Shown here piece by piece: positions 1 through 5,055 of a stretch of DNA of 5,118 nt. A program made the position numbers and the translations under genes. This DNA is from Xanthobacteraceae bacterium (GTDB lineage: Bacteria > Pseudomonadota > Alphaproteobacteria > Rhizobiales > Xanthobacteraceae): positions 1 through 5,118 of the forward strand of contig JASHYD010000794.1 in NCBI GenBank assembly GCA_030043175.1, read 5' to 3'. The number at the start of each line of letters is the position of its first letter. Position 1 is the stretch's first letter. The notes under the pieces are model-generated. The model was given only the letters and a program-made list of their open reading frames with translations. It did not search any database and was not told the origin of the DNA.

Positions 1-155
1 CTCCGGCACCCCTTAACGTGACAGAGCCCAAAAGCGACTGGAGCCGCAATGGGGCAAGACCTCGAGCGGACGCGTGATCAGCAAGTGTGCGGAGAAGTCG
101 ATGGTTGTGAGCAGTAGACGCCCGCCGATGCAGTAATCTCATTCAAGTCATCCGG

Positions 156-186
156 CCCCACCTCCGCGGTTCCGAGGAGGGTGGGG
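156..186. repeat. Imperfect inverted repeat / hairpin upstream of the first small gene
   Basis: CCCCAC (156-161) pairs with GTGGGG (181-186), CTCC (162-165) with GGAG (176-179), and CGG (167-169) with CCG (172-174) around a TT loop. One G is bulged at 180 and there is a G/A mismatch at 166/175. No T-run follows on either strand, so an intrinsic terminator is unlikely. It could be an operator, an RNA structure or a dispersed palindromic repeat. The pairing is directly visible; its function is unknown. Confidence 0.5.
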
Positions 187-233
187 CGATTCGCCGCCGC
201 GGGCCGTGCGGGGCTGCGCCACCATTAACCGGC

Positions 234-249
234 CGGCCGGCGTTTTGCT
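234..249 (+). promoter_or_regulatory. Possible sigma-54 (RpoN) type promoter
   Basis: GG at 235-236 (in CGGC) and GC at 247-248 (in TTGCT) have the 10-nt separation of the -24/-12 consensus TGGCACG-N4-TTGCT. The -12 half matches well; the -24 half matches only partly and lies in a GGCC repeat that could give GG by chance. Transcription would start near 260, leaving a leader of about 33 nt before the ATG at 293. I found no TGT-N10-ACA NifA site upstream, so the enhancer protein is unspecified. This is a weak call. Confidence 0.25.
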
Positions 250-280
250 TTTGATCGGGCGAATGCCCATCGAGTAGTGA

Positions 281-286
281 AAGGAG
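281..286 (+). promoter_or_regulatory. Ribosome binding site AAGGAG of the 73-residue protein gene
   Basis: AAGGAG lies six nucleotides before the ATG at 293. This near-perfect Shine-Dalgarno sequence fixes the start of the first small gene and is the main evidence that this short frame is translated. Confidence 0.8.
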
Positions 287-292
287 ACGCGC

Positions 293-514
293 ATGGCTAT
301 CCAGATTGTCATGGACAACAGCGGCGATGGCCGGTTTGAATTCGATCCGGCTGACAGTGCTGGCGTCGCTGAGGCGATGGAGCGGTTCAATGAGCTCGTC
401 GCGCGCGGCTACACGGCAGCCGAACGGACCGGGCCTGGAACGTCGCGCAAGGTGACAGAATTCGATCCGACCGTTAGCGAGGTGCTGTTCATACCGCGAC
501 TGGTGGGCGGGTGA
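293..514 (+). CDS. Small conserved-type hypothetical protein with C-terminal Gly-Gly (73 aa)
   Basis: I do not recognise a named family, though the sequence style resembles small hypothetical proteins of Rhizobiales. The start is set by AAGGAG six nucleotides upstream. The pattern suggests a strand (residues 2-8), a turn at N-S-G-D-G, a second strand (14-18), a helix (about 20-43, with A-E-A-M-E-R-F), then strands near 52-57 and 63-69. The protein ends exactly in P-R-L-V-G-G. This order and size are compatible with a beta-grasp fold, and the R-L-x-G-G tail recalls ubiquitin and sulfur carriers (ThiS/MoaD); that is inference from length and pattern only. There is no signal peptide, membrane segment or cysteine, so it is probably cytoplasmic. 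The motif E-F-D-P occurs twice (16-19 and 56-59), both encoded by the same 12 bases. The next gene follows on the same strand and the two are probably co-transcribed. Confidence 0.75.
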   Translation: MAIQIVMDNSGDGRFEFDPADSAGVAEAMERFNELVARGYTAAERTGPGTSRKVTEFDPTVSEVLFIPRLVGG

Positions 515-572
515 ATTCAGGCGCTTCCTGAGCCCGGCCCCATGATAGTGGGGGTGCTAAATCGCCTGTTTC

Positions 573-576
573 GAGG
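573..576 (+). promoter_or_regulatory. GAGG ribosome binding site deciding the start of the second small gene
   Basis: GAGG sits seven nucleotides before the ATG at 584. The earlier in-frame ATG at 542 is preceded by C-rich sequence with no recognisable Shine-Dalgarno motif. The internal ATG is therefore the better start, although the 542 start cannot be excluded. Confidence 0.5.
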
Positions 577-583
577 TTGGCAA

Positions 584-1018
584 ATGGAAGCCGACTTTGC
601 TCAGACGCGGCCTTGTGACTGTGACGCCTGTGTCTCCTTTCGCGTCGTCAAGGCTGCACATGCAGCCCGACGCCTCGATGCCGAAACCAAATCGAGGATC
701 CTGCTGCGGGAATGGCTCACGCCTGAACAGCTCGGCCAATACGCACGAAATCGGTGCTTCGAAGTCGTCGGCTCTAAAACCGGCAAGCGGTATCTCATCC
801 AGGAAGGACGACAGGAGAACGTTTTCGAGCTGGAGCCGCCATTCCGCGGTTGGTGCTTCGCACCCAAAGGCAGCCTCACCACTGGCGACGTGATGCTAGC
901 CCAGAAAATCGCTCTCGAGACGGATGAAGAAGAAACGATGAAGGTGGCCTTGCCATTCTGGGGTGAGCCAGGGCTTCGCCGGTTCGTGAATTGGATGGCT
1001 GCGACGTGGGACGTGTGA
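584..1018 (+). CDS. Hypothetical protein with N-terminal Cys-x-Cys-x-x-Cys (144 aa)
   Basis: No named family is recognised. The chosen start (ATG 584) has GAGG seven nucleotides upstream; an alternative ATG at 542 would add 14 residues but has a poor ribosome site. Near the N-terminus is C-D-C-D-A-C (Cys 11, 13 and 16), which could bind a metal ion or a Zn/Fe-S centre. An Ala/Arg-rich helix and L-T-P-E-Q-L-G-Q-Y follow. The central part (F-E-V-V-G-S-K-T-G-K-R-Y-L-I) looks like two strands with a turn. Then come W-C-F-A-P-K-G and G-D-V-M-L-A-Q-K-I-A-L-E-T-D-E, a likely C-terminal helix and the most conserved-looking part. The product appears soluble, with no signal peptide or membrane helix. 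It lies 69 nt after the 73-residue gene on the same strand, and I infer a two-gene cassette. I recall similar C-terminal sequences in Rhizobiales hypotheticals but cannot verify this. It shows no ATP or nucleotide binding motif of an E1-type enzyme. Confidence 0.7.
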   Translation: MEADFAQTRPCDCDACVSFRVVKAAHAARRLDAETKSRILLREWLTPEQLGQYARNRCFEVVGSKTGKRYLIQEGRQENVFELEPPFRGWCFAPKGSLTTGDVMLAQKIALETDEEETMKVALPFWGEPGLRRFVNWMAATWDV

Positions 1019-1045
1019 CCGCCGACGTCCGGGCACTCTGCGCTC

Positions 1046-1063
1046 ATGCCCACATAAGGGCAT
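1046..1063 (+). terminator. Weak hairpin 3' of the small-gene cassette
   Basis: ATGCCC (1046-1051) pairs perfectly with GGGCAT (1058-1063) around a six-base loop, starting 28 nt after the stop at 1018. The position suits a transcript end, but no T-run follows. It may be a Rho-assisted end, an RNA-stabilising hairpin or chance. Confidence 0.25.
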
Positions 1064-1380
1064 CGTCGAGCGCACTTGCCGGTTGACGCAGCCTTGCTCT
1101 GGGCAGAGCTCGTGGCGCGGCCGCGACGCGCTCGGCTACTGCCGCGCCGGCTCGCTGTCGAGGAGTTGACCGGTCCTGATGCGGAGAACCGGAGGCCATC
1201 CTCGCCGCCGATCGCCCATCAACTGCTCGATGATCATCTCGGCCCGCGCCGAAGTCAGCTGGTCGACCGCCGGCTCTCCGCAGCCGAAAATGGCCCTCCG
1301 TGCTTCAGCAGATCAGGCCGCTTCGCCGCGGGGAAAATCCGTCTGGCGCCGGCCGAGGCGGAAGTATCTGATGCCTCGAC

Positions 1381-1398
1381 TGGTCCTGCTCTGGACCA
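1381..1398 (-). terminator. Weak hairpin 3' of the flavoprotein gene
   Basis: TGGTCC (1381-1386) pairs with GGACCA (1393-1398) around a six-base loop. On the minus strand it begins about 18 nt after the flavoprotein stop. It lacks a U-tract, so a classical intrinsic terminator is doubtful; the position alone makes it worth recording. Confidence 0.25.
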
Positions 1399-1415
1399 TG
1401 GTGCCCCTAACGGCG

Positions 1416-3179
1416 CTAGTTCCCAGCAGCTGCCTCGCAAAACACGCGCGACGGTTCCTTTACCGGGTCGAGGTGGGTCTCCAGTGCGCCGTTTGCGCCG
1501 ATCTGCAGGCGCGTCACCGCGCGCCAGTGCACGTCATCGGTGCACGGATGGTCGAGCCGAAAATGCGCGCCGCGGCTTTCGGTGCGCGCGAGCGCGGCGG
1601 TCGCAAGAATACGCCCGAGCAGCGCGAGATTGCGCACGGAAAGCGCACTCTCCAACTCCTCCCCGCGCACCTTGTCGGAGGTGCGCGCTCTCTGGTCGAG
1701 GCGCATGGTGGGCACATCCTCGCGCTCGATCCGCTCGTACTCCGCTAGGGCCTCCCGGAGCGTACGTTCCTCCCGGATAGGACCAAGCTTGTTGTGCGCC
1801 AGTATGCAGCAGTTCTTGCGTACCTCGCATTGCGAGGCGCCGCTGTCGCGCTGCATCAGGTCGGCGAGCCAGGCACGCTCGAATTCCGGAATGGCATCAA
1901 GTTCCGGTCGGGCCAAATCGACACGTGCTTCCCTGGCGAGCGCTGCCGCCTTTCTGCCGGCACGTCGACCGTATACCAACGAAGCGGACAGCGCCGAACC
2001 ACCGATGCGGTTGCCGCCGTGGATGCCACCGGCGGTCTCACCGGCCGCGAACAGGCCTGCGACCGGAGTCTGGCCGTCTACGTCGATCTTGAGGCCGCCA
2101 AGCCAGGTGTGGCTTCCCGGCGCCACCTCCAACGGCGTCTTGGTGATGTCGATGGAGCGGTGCGCACAGGTCTTGTAGACGTGCGGGATCTGCTTCTGGA
2201 TCACCTCCATCGGAACCTTGGTGGCGTCCATGAAGATGCCGCCCGTGTAGGTCGCCCGTCCGGCGTGGATTTCCTTAGCCATAGCGAGGATCACCTCAGA
2301 ACGGGTCGACCGTTCAGCGGTATCGGGGAAATAGTGCTTGAGAAACTCTTCGCCTTGCTGATTTCTAAACACTGCGCCCGCATTGATGAAGCCGGTGGGA
2401 TGCGGTGCGAATCCGAATAGCTCCTTGGGTGAGCAGCACATCGCCTGGAAGTCGATCATCTCGATACCCAGCAGCGGAACGCCGGCACGGAATCCGAGCA
2501 CATAGCCATCGCCGGTCACCTGCGGCGGGTTATCGTTGACGTAGAACAGCCCACTGCCGCCGCCGGTGCACAGAATGACCTGCTGCGCACGATAAATCGC
2601 GAGCGCCCCGTTCCGGTAGTCCACGCCCCAGGCGCCGACAACACGGCCATCGCGAGCGAGGAGATCGACAATGGCCGTGATCGAATGCTTCACGACGCCG
2701 GCGTCGGCACGCAGCTTGCGGGACAGGACTTTGGTGATCATGTGACCGGTCGTGTCATAGTGGTGACAGGCCCGGTTTCTGGAGTGGCTGGGAAACGATT
2801 TGAGATCGAGGCCCCCGTCGGCGCCGCGCACAAACTCCGCCCCCCAGGACTCAAGATCGCGCACGACTTCGACAATGTCGTAGACCCAGACGCGCGCGAG
2901 CTCGGGATCAATCAGTTCGCCGCCGTGCGTGAGGATGTCGTGAAGGTGAAGCTCGGGGCTGTCGTCCTCGCCCATGGCAGCGGCGAAGCCTCCCCGCGCT
3001 ACCGTGGTCGTGCCGCTGGTGGCGCGGCCCTTGGTCGCTTGAATGACGGTGACGCCGGCTTCCGCGCACTCGAAGGCCGCCATAGTGCCGGCCGCACCGC
3101 CACCAATGATCAGCACGTCGGTTTGGTGGTGCACTACCGGAATATCGAACCCGTCAAATTTGTTCGGCATAGTCATCAT
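1416..3179 (-). CDS. FAD-dependent oxidoreductase, fumarate reductase/succinate dehydrogenase flavoprotein superfamily (587 aa)
   Basis: This is a cytoplasmic flavoprotein of the FrdA/SdhA/NadB/AprA superfamily, probably oxidising or reducing a small organic acid; the substrate is not evident. An FAD dinucleotide-binding motif D-V-L-I-I-G-G-G-A-A-G lies at 21-31. A second FAD segment, G-L-F-A-A-G-E (375-381) with H-G-G-N-R-I-G-G (387-394), is also present. Candidate active-site residues are His260 (H-P-T-G), Arg293 (T-R-S-E-V) and His357 (S-H-T-W-L-G-G), placed by family pattern. The position of the FAD-linking His of SdhA/FrdA is Thr57, so FAD is probably bound non-covalently, as in L-aspartate oxidase. 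About a dozen extra residues containing Cys248-Cys249 precede the H-P-T-G motif. A helical C-terminal domain (about 430-540) is present, and the length is normal for the family. Starts at 3179, 3176 and 3170 are possible; GAGG at 3185-3188 suits the first two. The gene follows the Tm-1-like gene by 21 nt. Automated names such as succinate dehydrogenase or aspartate oxidase would be too specific. Confidence 0.9.
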   Translation of the reverse strand: MMTMPNKFDGFDIPVVHHQTDVLIIGGGAAGTMAAFECAEAGVTVIQATKGRATSGTTTVARGGFAAAMGEDDSPELHLHDILTHGGELIDPELARVWVYDIVEVVRDLESWGAEFVRGADGGLDLKSFPSHSRNRACHHYDTTGHMITKVLSRKLRADAGVVKHSITAIVDLLARDGRVVGAWGVDYRNGALAIYRAQQVILCTGGGSGLFYVNDNPPQVTGDGYVLGFRAGVPLLGIEMIDFQAMCCSPKELFGFAPHPTGFINAGAVFRNQQGEEFLKHYFPDTAERSTRSEVILAMAKEIHAGRATYTGGIFMDATKVPMEVIQKQIPHVYKTCAHRSIDITKTPLEVAPGSHTWLGGLKIDVDGQTPVAGLFAAGETAGGIHGGNRIGGSALSASLVYGRRAGRKAAALAREARVDLARPELDAIPEFERAWLADLMQRDSGASQCEVRKNCCILAHNKLGPIREERTLREALAEYERIEREDVPTMRLDQRARTSDKVRGEELESALSVRNLALLGRILATAALARTESRGAHFRLDHPCTDDVHWRAVTRLQIGANGALETHLDPVKEPSRVFCEAAAGN

Positions 3180-3184
3180 GAATG

Positions 3185-3188
3185 CCTC
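3185..3188 (-). promoter_or_regulatory. Ribosome binding site of the flavoprotein gene
   Basis: On the minus strand GAGG precedes the tandem ATG codons at 3179 and 3176 by five and eight nucleotides. It sits in the 21-nt gap after the TAA of the upstream gene, supporting separate initiation within one operon transcript. It does not decide between the two ATGs. Confidence 0.55.
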
Positions 3189-3200
3189 GACCCTCGGAAA

Positions 3201-4448
3201 TTACGTCTTCACCATGTCCAAAAACGCGTCCACACAGGCATCCGCGAAGGGCGTGTCATTTACGTGCAGCGGCAGCTCTTCGACCCGCACTGACTTGAGG
3301 TGCGATTTGAGAGCACGCACGAAAATCTGGTAGTCTTCGGCGCGCTTCCAAGGGCCCATGTCGTTGCCCTGAAGATCATGTGCGCGGCGCTTCGTGTGTT
3401 CGCTGAAACCCTCGAGTGGCACCAGCACGCGTACCGGTCCCTTGGCCGCGTTGATCCGGACGGCAAATTCATGTCCGAGTTTCTGGAATTCCTCGGCATT
3501 GGTGCGCATGAGCAGGTTCTGCACATTGTACTGAAAGAATGCCCGTGCCTTGTAATGTTCGGGGACCTGGCCGACCCACAGATTGGCGTGGTCGATCGCG
3601 CCCGGAACGATGACCTGCGGGAGGCCGGTCGCGCCTGCAGCGGTCAATCGGGCGCCACCTGCGGAATACACGCCATCGGCGAACAAATCAGTCAGTTCGT
3701 GTGTCGTGATATCGACGACGCCTGCCAGTTCGCCAGATGCGGCCATCCGCTCGAGCGACTTGCCGCCGACACCCGAGGCATGGAACTGGATAACCTCGTA
3801 GCCGAGGTTTTCAAGGCGTTCGCTCACGCGATCGACGCAGCCGGCGGTGCCGCCAAACGATGAGACCCCCACGAGCGGCGGCTGTTCGGTGGTCACTTCT
3901 TGTTTTGCTGTCCAGTTCCGGGCTGCTGCGACCACGGCCAACGCGGCGTTCTCAATAACCGATCTGGTGATGCGGTTGAGTGTGACGTCGCCGATCGACG
4001 GATACATCGCCACGTCGCTTTCAGCCACGTACCACTGCACGGCTGCCGTGCCGGCCACCGTGCTTACCACGATTTTGGGAACGAGATAAGGCAATGCACG
4101 CATGATCGAACACACGAGACTGGTACCATTCGCTCCGCCGAGCCCGATGACGCCGCAAATCTCGCGTTTGATGAATCGATCGAGCAATATCTTCTTTCCA
4201 CCCTCGACCATCACCGCGGCCGCATCCTGACGTGAGCATTCGCTCAACCCCTGCCAGGACGCGCCCGCCGCCGCGGCCACGGCTGCGCCTGCCACATCGG
4301 CGCCGTCAAGGCTGTGCGACTTCAAGGACAAGTCGACAATCCATGGCGTGACGCCTGCACGTGTCAGCACCTCTGCGACGAACCGGGCCTCACTGCACTT
4401 GGTGTTCAGGGTCACCAATACGGCTATGGTCGGTGTCGATGCACTCAA
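3201..4448 (-). CDS. Tm-1-like ATP-binding domain protein, UPF0261 family (415 aa)
   Basis: This matches the two-domain Tm-1-like/UPF0261 family, whose N-terminal domain in tomato Tm-1 binds ATP and inhibits tobamovirus replication. The bacterial role is not established. The N-terminal domain (about 7-180) opens with I-A-V-L-V-T-L-N-T-K and contains the glycine-rich G-V-I-G-L-G-G-A-N-G-T-S-L at 99-111. The C-terminal domain (about 190-415) has F-G-G-T-A-G-C-V (198-205), F-H-A-S-G-V-G-G (222-229), D-I-T-T-H-E-L-T-D (246-254) and P-Q-V-I-V-P-G-A-I-D (277-286). Further on are L-M-R-T-N-A-E-E (313-320) and V-P-L-E-G-F-S (343-349). The length is full for the family and no break is seen. No signal peptide or membrane segment is present. 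The start is TTG, supported by GGGAGG five nucleotides upstream; no in-frame ATG or GTG offers a better choice. It is the first gene of an operon with the flavoprotein. The TIM-barrel phosphoenolpyruvate-hydrolase-like protein often encoded beside this family is absent from the window. Confidence 0.9.
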   Translation of the reverse strand: MSASTPTIAVLVTLNTKCSEARFVAEVLTRAGVTPWIVDLSLKSHSLDGADVAGAAVAAAAGASWQGLSECSRQDAAAVMVEGGKKILLDRFIKREICGVIGLGGANGTSLVCSIMRALPYLVPKIVVSTVAGTAAVQWYVAESDVAMYPSIGDVTLNRITRSVIENAALAVVAAARNWTAKQEVTTEQPPLVGVSSFGGTAGCVDRVSERLENLGYEVIQFHASGVGGKSLERMAASGELAGVVDITTHELTDLFADGVYSAGGARLTAAGATGLPQVIVPGAIDHANLWVGQVPEHYKARAFFQYNVQNLLMRTNAEEFQKLGHEFAVRINAAKGPVRVLVPLEGFSEHTKRRAHDLQGNDMGPWKRAEDYQIFVRALKSHLKSVRVEELPLHVNDTPFADACVDAFLDMVKT

Positions 4449-4453
4449 GAAGA

Positions 4454-4459
4454 CCTCCC
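4454..4459 (-). promoter_or_regulatory. Strong ribosome binding site fixing a TTG start
   Basis: On the minus strand GGGAGG is followed by five nucleotides and then TTG (4448-4446). The strong Shine-Dalgarno match, together with family similarity beginning within the first ten codons, makes the rare TTG the best start for the Tm-1-like gene. Confidence 0.75.
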
Positions 4460-4606
4460 GAAACGTTGGCTAGATCTCAAGGTCATCTGAGGCGAGTGAG
4501 CCAACCATCCGTCATTGAGAATCGATCCCCTCCCCATCAGCGCGATTGGGGATACTATGTAGGTAGGGGCTATCGTCGACTTTTGGCCGAGTAACCGCAG
4601 GAGTTC

Positions 4607-4623
4607 CCCCGCCTTTGCCGGGG
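4607..4623. repeat. Small hairpin CCCCG/CGGGG upstream of the transposase remnant
   Basis: CCCCG (4607-4611) pairs with CGGGG (4619-4623) around a seven-base loop, about 90 nt before the remnant's ATG. IS200/IS605 elements carry subterminal hairpins recognised by TnpA, so this could be a surviving left-end hairpin. A five-base stem in GC-rich DNA can also arise by chance. Confidence 0.25.
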
Positions 4624-4712
4624 TGGCAGTAGCAGTTTGACAATTCCGGAAGGGGCGCATCGGCGCTGTACTCGCCCATCGCGGAAAATCCGGACCGTGA
4701 GCCGCCAAGCAC

Positions 4713-4959
4713 ATGAAGGGGATTCCATCGATAGGCGAGTATGAGAGCTTAAGTCACACCAAGTGGGAGTGCAAATACCACGTAGGGTCCATTCCCAAGT
4801 GGAGAAGGAAGACGTTATTGATCCGTCCGCCTCTTGGGGAAGTGTCTCACAACATTAACGGCGCAGAAGGAAATCGACGGGAGGGGAGGCATCTGCAGCC
4901 GTGCAATGTTGATCGCGAGCCCGCCGAAATACCGCGGCGCAGCGGTTTGCGACTCTGAC
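4713..4959 (+). pseudogene. tnpA: IS200/IS605-family transposase (tnpA) remnant, frameshifted and truncated
   Basis: The first part (from 4737) reads E-Y-E-S-L-S-H-T-K-W-E-C-K-Y-H-V, then I-P-K-W-R-R-K-T-L and L-G-E-V. This is the characteristic N-terminus of IS200/IS605-type Y1 transposases, usually about 140-150 residues and acting on single-stranded DNA hairpins. Similarity then alternates between frames. After a shift near 4861 the next frame gives A-Q-K-E and, at 4906-4932, M-L-I-A-S-P-P-K-Y. The first frame retains E-G-R-H-L-Q-P where E-G-H-L-x-P is expected. The H-x-H metal-binding motif that should follow is lost in both frames. The C-terminal half with the catalytic tyrosine is missing. 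It therefore cannot encode an active enzyme. No accessory tnpB is in the window. Confidence 0.8.
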
Positions 4960-5055
4960 CGATGTGCCGGGAGCTGACATTTTGTGGAAGCCATCTGTGC
5001 TGACAACGTCCATCGTGGTGAACAAGCCCTCGTCCTCGATGACGCCTTGGGTCAT
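4940..5055 (-). pseudogene. Possible 5' fragment of an unrecognised minus-strand gene
   Basis: A minus-strand frame begins M-T-Q-G-V-I-E-D-E-G-L-F-T-T-M-D-V-V at 5055, with an AAAGGGA Shine-Dalgarno-like sequence seven nucleotides upstream. About 74 percent of its first 38 codons end in G or C. The frame stays open to 4855, but its last part overlaps the transposase remnant antisense and is probably meaningless. I infer that only about the first 38 residues could be genuine, cut off where the mobile-element remnant begins. The family is not recognised. A plus-strand frame over the same bases is also open with similar codon bias, so even the strand is uncertain. Another minus-strand frame ends in TGA at 5101-5103 and may be the end of an upstream gene. 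Confidence 0.25.

Larger units (their letters stand above)
1..292. other. Non-coding left flank
   Basis: I see no convincing gene here. All frames of the first 150 bases are broken or too short, and none matches a family I recognise. The second half holds a hairpin (156-186) and a GC-rich CCGGCCGGCCGG run (229-240) followed by T-rich sequence. It ends in the ribosome binding site of the first small gene. The first 150 bases could be decayed mobile-element sequence or the flank of a gene outside the window, but nothing in them decides this. Confidence 0.5.
1019..1415. other. Intergenic region between convergent transcription units, no supported gene
   Basis: About 400 bases lie between the stop of the plus-strand cassette and the stop of the minus-strand flavoprotein. 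Open frames cross it on both strands, but none has a credible ribosome binding site or recognisable protein motifs. One minus-strand frame (about 1160-1330) reads like a possible short coding remnant but has no identifiable homology. Position would favour an iron-sulfur partner of the flavoprotein, but no C-x-x-C-x-x-C ferredoxin motif is visible. Two hairpins lie near the two gene ends. Confidence 0.5.
4449..4712. other. Upstream region of the minus-strand operon, no gene seen
   Basis: This stretch should contain the promoter of the Tm-1-like/flavoprotein operon, but no convincing -35/-10 pair stands out on the minus strand. A plus-strand TTGACA occurs at 4637-4642 without a matching -10 box at normal spacing. 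A minus-strand frame across the region reads as composition-driven shadow sequence. Its right part may be leader or end sequence of the neighbouring IS200/IS605 remnant. Confidence 0.45.

Noticed and set aside
229..252. CCGGCCGGCCGGCG followed by TTTTGCTTTT as an intrinsic terminator
   Set aside because: The palindrome leaves almost no loop, and no upstream gene ends here to be terminated.
601..1053. 150-codon minus-strand frame opposite the second small gene
   Set aside because: The plus-strand frame has a ribosome site and protein-like motifs; this frame is Ser/Arg-rich shadow sequence.
1076..1780. 234-codon plus-strand frame spanning the convergent gap and the 3' end of the flavoprotein gene
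   Set aside because: The translation is low-complexity Arg/Pro/Ala, overlaps a real gene antisense, and has no credible start signal.
1540..3293. Several long plus-strand open frames (about 200 codons each) opposite the flavoprotein gene
   Set aside because: They are antisense to a gene with clear family motifs, their translations are rich in Arg, Ser and Ala with no recognisable domain, and they lack ribosome sites. GC-rich coding DNA produces such shadows.
3300..3863. 187-codon plus-strand frame opposite the Tm-1-like gene
   Set aside because: It is antisense to a well-supported full-length gene and shows no domain motif or ribosome binding site; a shadow frame.
4637..4642. TTGACA as a sigma-70 -35 box on the plus strand
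   Set aside because: No -10-like hexamer lies 16-18 bases downstream, and the only downstream frame is a broken transposase.
4445..4714. 89-codon minus-strand frame whose stop overlaps the TTG start of the Tm-1-like gene
   Set aside because: The overlap resembles translational coupling, but the translation matches nothing, runs through the likely leader of the transposase remnant, and has no good ribosome site.
4815..5006. Minus-strand frame containing P-R-Y-F-G-G-L-A-I-N-I-A-R-L, which looked protein-like
   Set aside because: It is the antisense of the M-L-I-A-S-P-P-K-Y segment of the tnpA remnant on the plus strand, which explains the pattern better.
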